Source of the DNA: Lewinellaceae bacterium
Lineage (GTDB): Bacteria > Bacteroidota > Bacteroidia > Chitinophagales > Saprospiraceae
Length of the DNA stretch: 64,000 bases
Assembly (NCBI GenBank): GCA_020636045.1
Contig: JACJYP010000005.1
Coordinates: 248,001-312,000, forward strand
Direction: 5' to 3'
Position numbers and translations under genes: made by a program. The notes below the pieces were generated by a model. It did not search any database, was not told where the DNA came from, and worked only from the letters and a program-made list of their open reading frames with translations. Below, in pieces: positions 34,701-41,988 of the stretch. How positions within the stretch are numbered: position 1 is the first letter of the stretch; every line of letters begins with the position of its first letter.

Positions 34701-35298
34701 TCCAGTTATAAGCGCCTGCACCGGTGACCGGTGGCACCATAACCGTCATGTCGCCACCCGGGCAAATCTTCGTCGGGCCTTGTACCGCACCGATCGGACC
34801 TACCGGCGGAGCCTGTACCGCCGACGGCGGCACGACGTTGATGGAAAAGTCACACTGGTCGCCGGCATAACCATCTATCAGAAGATAGTAGTTGACGCCA
34901 GGTGTCAGGCTGACCGTAATTGAAACGGGGTTGGCCGCACCGCCTGCGGCGCCTCCGTTACAGCCGAGCGGACCGGAGTTACAATCAGAATACAGAGCGA
35001 TCTGTACGCCGTTGCCAATGTCGCAGTTGGATGAGGTAGCCGTAAAAGTGGCTGCCGGTGCGCCTGCGATAAAACCCAGCCATTGCTCATTTTCAATTGT
35101 ACCGCAAAAACCAGGAGGTGTCTGGCCGGTATAACCGGCGGTGGAACCCATATAGCCATTGAAGTTGCAATAGATACAGGTTGAGGAGCAAAAGTCCGAA
35201 GCGGGGAAATCGTTACTGGGGCAGGGGTCTGGGACCTGTGCGAGCAACGAAAGACCGGACTGAAGCAGAAAACACAATAAGAGTAGTTTTTTTACCAT
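28720..35298 (-). CDS. Giant surface protein 2: about 20 Ig-like repeats, SprB-type repeat, CHU_C-type domain
   Basis: 2,192 residues. A signal peptide (MVKKLLLLCFLLQSGLSLLA) is followed by the same Cys-rich module as giant 1 (FCSSTCIYCNFNGYMG), a linker with two GCDSI-type segments, about 20 tandem repeats of roughly 78 residues (about 380-1935), one SprB-type repeat (ISCFGKTDGALAINSVEGG) and a CHU_C-type C-terminus (FQVFDRWGALVHEY ... KGDVTLYR). The repeat consensus, ATGGTLTC ... YxWTGPxGFTSxxQNPTVS ... GTYTLTVTNPxNGCTSTATA, differs clearly from that of giant 1. Two Cys per repeat suggest intradomain disulfides. Predicted role: T9SS-exported adhesin or gliding-associated surface fibre. It has a separate 233-bp gap and terminator, so it is likely its own transcript. 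Confidence 0.88.
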   Translation of the reverse strand: MVKKLLLLCFLLQSGLSLLAQVPDPCPSNDFPASDFCSSTCIYCNFNGYMGSTAGYTGQTPPGFCGTIENEQWLGFIAGAPAATFTATSSNCDIGNGVQIALYSDCNSGPLGCNGGAAGGAANPVSITVSLTPGVNYYLLIDGYAGDQCDFSINVVPPSAVQAPPVGPIGAVQGPTKICPGGDMTVMVPPVTGAGAYNWTATGGALINGQPSPVTTSAPGGNVVTITAPPNAPPPTSIQVCVQAVNSCDQDNPIVCKTIQIEKIPDTQLQPAVICAEEAPYELPWGQFVFNTGTYSNTYTSYQGCDSIVKQFVTVKPPLIKTLPPQTICAGSCITICGEEYCDGGNFSHTCTSYQGCDSIINFSILLLSPEAQIIGGGNLSCVTTSVTLTSGPSPGSKIWKVLPSQQVVGTGNSLTVTQAGTYVLTVTASAGGNLCTSTDTIVVTGNTAMPTITATNGTIGCGGATTVLNSTTNASNPTFAWTGPNGFTSTDQNPTVSASGTYTVVVTDNSTGCTNSTTATVTGNTTPPTVNTTGGTLTCALTSLQIMASANVTGATFAWTGPSGFTSSMQNPTVTVQGTYTVVVTNPTNNCTSTATAVVALNDTPPTPTASVSGDITCPTPVVTLSATPGSGVTYDWSGPNSFTSTAQSPPANTAGTYTVTVTNNSNGCTSTATVDIAGDTMPPDASATGGTANCGSPSIVINGNSITPGATYSWTGPNGFNSGDQNPMISDIGDYILTVTDPNNSCTSTATATVIGDFTPPGAGATGGIITCSSTNTVITGSSGTAGVTYSWVGPSGNVYPQQNPTVSNTGPYILTVTNPANGCTSTATATVDPDANVPNVSATGGTITCADTAIVLDGGSVTPGVILMWSGPGGFTSNLEDPTVSVDGTYTLTVSNPSNGCSAQAEAIVALNVDEPGATATGGTLTCTTPSFTLTGDSPTGGVSWSWTGPNMFTSSDQNPQITDDGQYTLVVTNPVNGCTSVAITDVLADQNAPVASSTTGTLTCALTSLVLNGNANQQVDYAWTGPGGFVSANQNPSVSEPGDYILTVTAVNGCTDAITVTVAQDINPPGASATGDTLDCNNPQLPISSSSPVMDVTYNWSGPGGFTSNLQNPTVSLNGSYVVTITSNANGCTSTSTAIVGIDTVTAVLLASAPDILTCSATMVNIQATVNASGSPLQNLAWTGPAGFTSSDEDPAVTDPGVYTLIATLANGCTSQIQATVNQDITEPDASAAGGTLTCAITDINLDGGSSTPGALYDWTGPNNFTSMLEDPNVNADGTYTLTVTGPNGCTSVTTAIVDLDVVPPGAAAVSSNDLDCDDLSTDLNGTSPTNSATFAWTGPNFSASTAMTTTTAPGTYIVTATGPNGCTSVDSVAVLQDITPPDAAATGDTIDCISGDALIQGNSVTTGAAYAWTGPNGFNSNQQNPTVSVNGNYVLTVTGLNGCTSTATAFVEQNTQSPQVLITGGGTLTCAIQDVTIVGSISTPGATGVWSGPGGFTSTLDTITVSQPGTYEYLVTAVNGCISQPDINIPQDIQSPQSITATGGLLNCNFPTITLQGGSTTPGVAYAWTGPGSFTSSQQNPSVTNPGTYTLVVTNPVNGCTSQTTTDVTQDPTVPDIAVTADSLTCAVQNITLNATTTTPNVTFQWTGPNNFTSTMEDPSTSAPGNYTVVATAQSGCTASFTYNLIQNITPPGASAAGDTLTCTMTTGTITGSSPTAGASFQWSGPGGFTSNLPNPSVNQTGAYTLITTGSNGCTSSVTIQVVPDASIPQLSITTGTISCDVASLQLTATSNNPNVTWSWTGPGNFNSTQQNPTITVPGNYTVVVTAQNGCSNVTSGTVIDDTQGPAVIVGTPNELNCVTLQVGLNASVPTPGSYIYQWNTADGNIISGANTQNPQVDQPGNYLVVVTNLQNGCTTTEDVDVEIDPSTPTGAVLDPRDISCFGKTDGALAINSVEGGTPPYAFSIDNQPFTQSTVFTALPPGDHILLIQDAIGCEYETSFTLTEPDELIVELGPDTTVHLGQYLSLSLDNTVNYPDRIVQTIVTPAGFLDSIFCDNCEFLPLNSFRYRLTVVDSNGCRASDDRLVIVNKKRLVYIPNIFYPESQDNNSLFMIFGGEDVELIKSFQVFDRWGALVHEYYDFLPNDISSGWDGTVRGDKATPAVFVYYAEILFKDGETILYKGDVTLYR

Positions 35299-35676
35299 GA
35301 AACCGGTAGTTTAAAGCGTTTGAATATGAGTTTTTTGCGAAAAGTGCACACGGGCAACTTTCGTAACAGATGTCATTGATTAAGATGTACTAAATAGCAA
35401 TTGATTTTCCCGGAGTAAGATTGTACCCAGAAGCAATCGGCCAGGGAAGGATTCAGATTATTAAAATCAGGAAGGCAGCGTGTCTGAACCGGATGAATAA
35501 ACGAAGAGCAAAGGAACGAAAAATTTAATTTTGGGAACTCCTCTGACCGCCATTTTAACTGTTCGAGACGGGCTGCTGCCGACAATATTTTGTTCAACAC
35601 CTGAACGGGAATGCGGAATCGTACAAACAGTCCAGGTATTATTGAAGATTTTTTATCAATTTTAATCATTGCAGTT
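35299..35676. other. 378-bp gap between giant genes 2 and 3
   Basis: It should hold the promoter of giant 2 and the 3' end of giant 3. I found no minus-strand TAnnTTTG match, no convincing terminator and no coding frame with a start and domain. It contains a small GTTCA/TGAAC inverted repeat and AT-rich tracts only. Confidence 0.6.
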
Positions 35677-38600
35677 TCAACGAAAAACAGTCACGTCGCC
35701 CCGGTAAGTTTCCGTTTCGCCGTCGATGAAATGTACCACGGCATAGTACACATACACACCCGGCTGCACTTCCTTGTTCCGGTAATTCCCTTTCCATCCT
35801 CTGCCCGGGTCATTCGGTTGGAACATCAGGTCTTCATAAACCATCGCTCCCCAACGGTCAAATATTCTGAATACTTCGACCTCTTTTACATCCCGTCCGC
35901 CAAACACCGTAATTGCATCATTGCCGGGTCGGCCGGGATTTAAGATGTTGGGAATGAACACATGGCGCTTCTGATCCACCCGTACCAGCACTTTATCCGT
36001 TGCCTGGCATCCGTTGGTATCGATCGCCGTTACATGTACGATCCAGGACTGCAAGGGCAGGAATCGCTGAAAATCTTTTCCCAATGCAGTAGAATCCAGC
36101 AATGGATCCCACATAATTGTATCGATACTGCCGTCAGATACAGAAGCAACAACCTTTAGATACACTGAATCTCCTAACGCTGCCTCGACATCTGCACCAA
36201 GTTCAAGAAAAAATTCCGGCGGCTCGTTTATCGCAATCGGCGCGCTGCTCCATTCGCATCCGTTGGCGTCGATCAGGCTAACAGTGTAGTCGCCTCCGGC
36301 CAGCCCGCTGAAAACAGGGTTGGAGGTATATGGGCCCCCATTTAATGAAAATAGAACCGGGGGGTGATTCGTACGCACCGAATCAATCGCGATGATGCCG
36401 TTTTGTTCGCCGTAGCAGCGAATGTTACGGGTGCGGATGATCTCGGCAGCAGGAGGCTCATTGTCGAGTATCACTTCCGTCATATCTGTTGCAGAACATC
36501 CCGCAGCGTTGCTTACCGTAAGCACATAAGTGCCGGGATTGCCGACAAATACCTGTGCCGTATTACCGATACTCGTGCCATTTACCTGCCAGTTGTAAAA
36601 AATATCAGTGCCTGTGCTGGTATTGAAGCCGCCGATCAGCACATTGGTTTGGTCGCAGTTAATGGCCTTGTTTTCGCCTGCGTCCGCCACAGGAATGGCG
36701 AGCAGTTTCACCGTCACGATAGCCTCGTCGTCCAGACATGGAGGCATTCCTGCTACGCGGTACCTGAAAGTATACGTGCCGGCAGGTTGCCCGAAAGTCT
36801 CAAAAGTGCCGGTCGAAGTGGTGAAGCCTCCGGGAAGTGAGGGCACTGCAGACGTTTCCGTCCATTGACCACCAGGGTCGGCATCCGTAAGGAAATTGAT
36901 GAGTTGAAGCGGCAGGTTCGTTCCTTCGCACAATTCGACAGGCTCATTCGGGATACCCGCGGACACATTAGGATGTACGGTAATAGAAACCGCCTGATCG
37001 ATCTGTGTGCTGCAAACCGGAACGGAGCCGTCGTTTACCGAGACCAGCAGGTAAGTGGTGGTGCTGTCCGGTGTGACCGAAATAGAAACGGCTTGCTGAT
37101 TGTTGAGTGTGACAATGCTCTGATTGCCAGTGGCATCGGTATAACTGACATGCAAAGGGAAAGCACCGGTTCCTGCAAAGGTCAGTACCGCATCTTCACC
37201 GGCGCAAATGCTTGAATCAGCGCTTAGGGTTGCAACGGGAAGCGGTTTCCACATAACCGGCGCCCCCGATGCGACGGAAAGGCATGGGTCGTTCAGGTCT
37301 ACATTACCTGCCACATTATTGCCGGCAACGGCAGATATATAATATGTCACATTTGTTTGCAATGCCGGCGAAAAACCGAATACCGGTTGATCGCTGACTG
37401 CGATCACGGTTCCAAGGGAAGTGCCTGACTGGTCGTGTAATACAAACTGCATCTTATCATCCGCATCAAGCACGGCGTTGTTGTTCCATACAACAATCGC
37501 ATCTTCTCCTGCGCAAAAAGCCTGCGTAGTTGGCTGCATAGAGCCGGCGTTTGTTGTGCAATTACAGTTTTTATTGCCGGAAACGGAAAGGCTCGTACAC
37601 CCGTTGGCGTCGGTGACCGTAAAGGCATACGGCGTATTGTTATTGATGAGATCGGAAGTGAACAATGTGCCGTTGAAACTGCCTGTCAGCCCGTCCACCA
37701 CAAAAGGCGCAGTGCCGCCCGTTACCTGAAAACTGACATTGTATTGCGTATTGATCGCATTGCAAACTTCGTCCAGCGCCGTTATGGCCGGTAATTCAGT
37801 AAAAGAAATGCTGATCTGGTCGCTTCCGCTGCAAGAACCGTTGTTTTCCTGCCATTGAAAAACGTATGTACCGGTCAAGGATACGCTGACCTGACATGCC
37901 GGCAGGTTCGGAGTGTTAAAAACGGCGTTGCCGGGGCCCGAAATTTGCGACCAGGCACCCGAAAACCCACTATCAGCCGCTTTCAGGTCAAATATTTTTC
38001 CACAAACGGCGTCGTCGGCACCAGCGTCCGGTTGCGGTATTTGCATGAACATCACCGGCTGACCTGCGGCGACGGACAGGCAGGGGTCTGCCGGATCGGG
38101 CGTGCCATTCAAATCGTTCCCGACGACAAGCGAAATGTAATAAACCTGACCTGCATTCATACCATTTTGAATGCCGAAGGTGCCGCTGGTATTTTGATCG
38201 AATATTTGTCCTAACGCCGGCCCCGAGCCGTTATGCAGTACGTACTGCGTGACGTCGTTTGCATCCAGCACCGCAGCGACGGCATTGCCTGAAACCGTCA
38301 CTGTTGCGTCTTCGCAGGCGATCAGCGTGTCGGCCTGCATGACGCCCGCATTGGTCGTACAACTGCAATTGAATGACCCGGTCACTGCCGGAGCCTGACA
38401 ACCGTTCGCATCCGTTATGATGAAACTGTATGGCTGGCCGTTGATGATGGGCGCCGAGGTAAATGTTGTGCCTGCAACCGGGGCGCCGTTGATACTATAC
38501 GGAGGCGTACCGCCACTCAGCGTCAGCGTTACCGTATAATTTTCATTTGCAGCATCACAGGTCCGCTGCAGATCAGCCAGCGCAGGGGTGTCGTTGAATT

Positions 38601-41600
38601 GTATGGTGACCGTGTCGGCACCGGTACATCCGTTCTCCGTCACTGTCCAGGTCAATGTATAAGCGCCTGTTAGAGAAGCAGTTGCGATGGTAGATGGGCT
38701 TTGCGGTGCGCCAAAGTTTATGCTTGCTCCTGCCGGAATAGCGCCGGCCGACCACTGTCCCATACCGTTTGTAGCACTTCCGGCCAGCCCGATGACCAGC
38801 CCGCATGTATCGGCATCCGTTCCCGCGTCAGGAACCGGATTTTGATAAAATATAACCGGTTGCCCCGGGGCTACCGACAGACACTGGTCTGCCAGGTCCG
38901 GAGCGCCGTTGAGGTCGTTGCCAACGATCAGGGAAATGTAATAGACGATACCGTATGTCATCCCGTTTTGCAGCCCGAAGGTCCCACTGGTATTTTGAGC
39001 GAAAACAGTCCCCAATGTTGCACCCGGCTGATCGTGCAGTACGAATGCCACCACATCGTCGGCGTCGAGTACTTCCCCTCCCAAATGTTGCGCTGTGACG
39101 GAATCGCCTTCACAGGCTGTCAACTGTGCTCCGCTCATTTGCCCGGCGTTGGTTGTGCAATTGCAATTATACGAACCGTTCACTGCCGCCGCCGTGCAGC
39201 CGTTGGCATCTGTCACCACAAAAGAATAGGACTGTCCGCTTGCAATCGGGTCGGAGGTAAATACATTTCCACTAAAACTGCCGCCTGCCGCAACGAAGGG
39301 TGGCGTTCCGCCGCTAACTGCAAAAGAAACGGTGTAATTCTGATTGGCGCCGTCGCAGGTGTGTGTTACCGTTCCGGTGATCGGGGGATCGTTGAATGCA
39401 ATAGTGACGGAATCTGCGTCGGCACAGATACTGTTTGATTCTGTCCATACAAATGTATAAATGCCTGACGGGTTTACTGTTACGTTGCTTTGCGGGCTTG
39501 ATGCGTCGGAAAAAACGGCGTTTCCGGGCCCCGGCAACGCGGTCCATTGGCCAGAACTTCCAGGCACGCTGACCGAGCCTGAAAGCGCAGTGCTTAAACT
39601 GCAAGTCGCATTATCAGCCCCGGCGTTTGCCACTGGCTGTTCAAAGACAGATACGGTATAACAATCTTCGGGCCCTGCTCCGCAGGCGTTTTCAGCAGCC
39701 ACACATACTTCTCCACCCGGCGCATTGGCCCATTCCACTTCAATAGACGTTGTATTTTGCCCGGACAGAATGGTGCCGCCTGCCGGGATAGTCCATACAT
39801 AACTGTCGGCGCCATTAACGGCCAGGATCGTATAACTGCCATTCGTACCCGCACACAAGCTCGAATCGCCCGTGATCTCTGCCTGTACAGGAAGGCTGTT
39901 CAACTGCACGTTCAGGCAAACCGGAGCACTCTCGCCGCAGGCATTAACGGCCGTGACGCACACGTTGCCTCCGGCCGATCCGTTCCAGGTCACCGCAATG
40001 GTCGTATCGCCCTGGCCGGCATCTATCATGACGCCCACAGGCGCCGTCCAGTTATATGAGGCGGCATTTGCAACAGAAGCAACGGAATAACTGGCTGCTT
40101 CGCCCGGGCATAGCACTGTCGGACCTGTAACAGCAACCGGCGCATCAGGCAGATCCTGATTGCCGATGATGGTCGCGCTCACAGAATCACAACAAGTAAC
40201 AAAGCCCATGGTGCGGCATACGCGCAGCTGATAATCACCGGGCGCGTTTACCGTCGCAGAGATGCCGTTCGGTGAGCCGAGAATATTACCTCCGTTGCTT
40301 GCCGTCCATAAATAACTAACACCCGGCCCTGTTGAAGACCCTACACCGGAAAGCTGGACGCTCGGAAGGTTGCAGGACAGCTGAGGTGGCGGAGAAACGA
40401 TATTGGTGATGATGGACATTTCGATGAGGTTAAGCGTAACCGTGCTGTCACAATCATTGACATTGGTAAAGGTCTCGATATAGGTGCCTTGTCCGCAGGC
40501 ATTTTCGAAGCCGGGGGTCTGGGAACAGGAGCCCGGGCAAACGGTTTCATTGACGGTGACAAAATTCGGCTGGTTCACTGTCAGGTGCAACGTGGCGGTG
40601 AAAGGACAGCCATTCTGCATCAGTGTCTGGGTGTAAGTGCCTGACTGACAATGTGTTTGGTTGTAAAATTGGTAACACTGGGGCGCGCAGATGCTTTGAA
40701 ACTCTTCAATATCCGGCGGGAGCGGGTTGATGGTCACGTTGACACAGTTGGTCGTCACTTTACCGCAAAACGGCGGCGTGGTAGAGTTGAGTTGTGCCGC
40801 CAGTTGCTGCACCGTCAGCGAGCCGTCGGGCTGGGGCAGGTCGCCGGCATTGGCCAGCAGGTAAGAAAGGCCGCAGACCGTGTAGGTGCCTGGCGGGTAG
40901 TTGCTCAGATTGGCATCAGGCTCATAGCCCTGTATCACACCTCCTGTTCCGCCAACCACATACGTGTAACCATATTCCGAAGCCGGAGGAGGGGACGCCG
41001 GCGGTGTGTAGGTGGGTGGCAGGTTCAGATCGAGACTGGGCGAGCCTTCGCAGGCTACCACGTCCGGCTGCAAAAGATTGCCTGCATTGGCCGCGCAGGA
41101 AAAGCAGTTGATGCCGGAAGGATCGCAGAAAATGATCTCGTAATTATAGAAATTACCGACGTCGATCGCCTGCCCGTCGATCACAGTGAGCGTCCATTGT
41201 CCGTTGACGGGGCCGCTGTTGAAGTTTTCCAGACATCCTACGGCAGGGTAATAGGATCCGAAGTAATTCCCGAAAAGCCCCCAGGGCTGGTTGTTGCTCC
41301 AGACGTCGTTGAAGCCGGGGTCGGGGCTGGCAGGGTCACCGCAGGGCACGAATGTTATGTTCCAGGTGGTAAAATCGGTTTCTCCGAAAAAACCGATCGG
41401 TCCGACGAGGGTGACGGATTGTCCTGCCGGCGAGGTGAGGGTGATCTGGAGGTCGCCGACATATTCGTGGTCGAAATGAAGCACTACTCCGCAAACGCCC
41501 TGACCATTTTGGCCCAGAGTGGGGTTTTCGGCATTTTGTATCTGCATGTAAAACTGGCCGGTAAAACCATCGGGCATGAACTGTGGACAATTCGTACAGG

Positions 41601-41712
41601 CACAAGGTTGAGACATCATATCTTGCCCTGCCAACAAGGCGATAATCAACAAGCCTGATCTGCCCAGGGCACGGAAAAGGGAGAGTGTGAGTGAGGGATA
41701 AAGATTAAACAT
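35677..41712 (-). CDS. Giant surface protein 3: P-domain-like N-terminus, Cys-rich modules, SprB-type repeat, CHU_C-type domain
   Basis: 2,011 residues from the ATG at 41712; the TTG three codons upstream is not needed. After the signal peptide a proprotein-convertase P-domain-like fold lies at about 50-190 (HFDHEYVGDLQITLTSPAG ... NGQWTLTVIDGQAIDVGNFY). Then come Cys-rich linkers, three PKD-like segments (VTGPTVLCPGEAASYSV and similar), and three long modules of about 250 residues, each with VxDAGxDxxxC, GGTPPF, SFVVTDANGC, NCxCTTNAG and VLDADD ... YYISLVVGNDLNG. A SprB-type repeat (IRCYGEQNGIIAIDSV) and a CHU_C-type domain (FRIFDRWGAMVYED ... RGDVTVFR) end the protein. It lacks the short Ig array of giants 1 and 2 but shares their C-terminal layout. 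Surface location through the T9SS is inferred. Confidence 0.86.
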   Translation of the reverse strand: MFNLYPSLTLSLFRALGRSGLLIIALLAGQDMMSQPCACTNCPQFMPDGFTGQFYMQIQNAENPTLGQNGQGVCGVVLHFDHEYVGDLQITLTSPAGQSVTLVGPIGFFGETDFTTWNITFVPCGDPASPDPGFNDVWSNNQPWGLFGNYFGSYYPAVGCLENFNSGPVNGQWTLTVIDGQAIDVGNFYNYEIIFCDPSGINCFSCAANAGNLLQPDVVACEGSPSLDLNLPPTYTPPASPPPASEYGYTYVVGGTGGVIQGYEPDANLSNYPPGTYTVCGLSYLLANAGDLPQPDGSLTVQQLAAQLNSTTPPFCGKVTTNCVNVTINPLPPDIEEFQSICAPQCYQFYNQTHCQSGTYTQTLMQNGCPFTATLHLTVNQPNFVTVNETVCPGSCSQTPGFENACGQGTYIETFTNVNDCDSTVTLNLIEMSIITNIVSPPPQLSCNLPSVQLSGVGSSTGPGVSYLWTASNGGNILGSPNGISATVNAPGDYQLRVCRTMGFVTCCDSVSATIIGNQDLPDAPVAVTGPTVLCPGEAASYSVASVANAASYNWTAPVGVMIDAGQGDTTIAVTWNGSAGGNVCVTAVNACGESAPVCLNVQLNSLPVQAEITGDSSLCAGTNGSYTILAVNGADSYVWTIPAGGTILSGQNTTSIEVEWANAPGGEVCVAAENACGAGPEDCYTVSVFEQPVANAGADNATCSLSTALSGSVSVPGSSGQWTALPGPGNAVFSDASSPQSNVTVNPSGIYTFVWTESNSICADADSVTIAFNDPPITGTVTHTCDGANQNYTVSFAVSGGTPPFVAAGGSFSGNVFTSDPIASGQSYSFVVTDANGCTAAAVNGSYNCNCTTNAGQMSGAQLTACEGDSVTAQHLGGEVLDADDVVAFVLHDQPGATLGTVFAQNTSGTFGLQNGMTYGIVYYISLIVGNDLNGAPDLADQCLSVAPGQPVIFYQNPVPDAGTDADTCGLVIGLAGSATNGMGQWSAGAIPAGASINFGAPQSPSTIATASLTGAYTLTWTVTENGCTGADTVTIQFNDTPALADLQRTCDAANENYTVTLTLSGGTPPYSINGAPVAGTTFTSAPIINGQPYSFIITDANGCQAPAVTGSFNCSCTTNAGVMQADTLIACEDATVTVSGNAVAAVLDANDVTQYVLHNGSGPALGQIFDQNTSGTFGIQNGMNAGQVYYISLVVGNDLNGTPDPADPCLSVAAGQPVMFMQIPQPDAGADDAVCGKIFDLKAADSGFSGAWSQISGPGNAVFNTPNLPACQVSVSLTGTYVFQWQENNGSCSGSDQISISFTELPAITALDEVCNAINTQYNVSFQVTGGTAPFVVDGLTGSFNGTLFTSDLINNNTPYAFTVTDANGCTSLSVSGNKNCNCTTNAGSMQPTTQAFCAGEDAIVVWNNNAVLDADDKMQFVLHDQSGTSLGTVIAVSDQPVFGFSPALQTNVTYYISAVAGNNVAGNVDLNDPCLSVASGAPVMWKPLPVATLSADSSICAGEDAVLTFAGTGAFPLHVSYTDATGNQSIVTLNNQQAVSISVTPDSTTTYLLVSVNDGSVPVCSTQIDQAVSITVHPNVSAGIPNEPVELCEGTNLPLQLINFLTDADPGGQWTETSAVPSLPGGFTTSTGTFETFGQPAGTYTFRYRVAGMPPCLDDEAIVTVKLLAIPVADAGENKAINCDQTNVLIGGFNTSTGTDIFYNWQVNGTSIGNTAQVFVGNPGTYVLTVSNAAGCSATDMTEVILDNEPPAAEIIRTRNIRCYGEQNGIIAIDSVRTNHPPVLFSLNGGPYTSNPVFSGLAGGDYTVSLIDANGCEWSSAPIAINEPPEFFLELGADVEAALGDSVYLKVVASVSDGSIDTIMWDPLLDSTALGKDFQRFLPLQSWIVHVTAIDTNGCQATDKVLVRVDQKRHVFIPNILNPGRPGNDAITVFGGRDVKEVEVFRIFDRWGAMVYEDLMFQPNDPGRGWKGNYRNKEVQPGVYVYYAVVHFIDGETETYRGDVTVFR

Positions 41713-41855
41713 CGAAAACAAATTTGGGAAGGCGGAAGATTATTGTGTTTTTGTATTAATTGGGCATTTGAGAATGCGCAAACTCCAATCTTTATTCGGG
41801 TTTTTCAGAACGATCTTTTGATGGAAAGATAAGCACTTGCCGCGGTAAACTTTGC

Positions 41856-41863
41856 CAAAAATA
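41856..41863 (-). promoter_or_regulatory. Candidate -7 element for giant protein 3
   Basis: CAAAAATA on the plus strand is TATTTTTG on the minus strand, a match to TAnnTTTG, 144 bp before the giant 3 start. The nearest upstream TTTG is too far away (31 nt), so this rests on the -7 match and on being the only match in the gap on that strand. Confidence 0.38.
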
Positions 41864-41877
41864 TCCGCGCATCTGCG

Positions 41878-41913
41878 TTTGGCATTTTACATGGCAAAGC
41901 AATCCTATTTTTG
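41878..41913 (+). promoter_or_regulatory. Candidate Bacteroidota promoter for the subtilase gene
   Basis: TTTG at 41878-41881 and TATTTTTG at 41906-41913 match the -33 TTTG and -7 TAnnTTTG elements, with a 24-nt spacer (slightly long). Transcription would begin near 41918, giving a leader of about 70 nt to the ATG at 41989. Confidence 0.5.
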
Positions 41914-41988
41914 TTGTGGAAATAGCCCGATGGACTAAACCCCGTCAGATAAAATAGTGTTGTTTCCCCTGAAAAATTGTAGGATAAG

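Noticed and set aside
41712..41721. A TTG start for giant protein 3 at 41721.
   Set aside because: The in-frame ATG three codons downstream gives the same signal peptide and needs no rare start codon.
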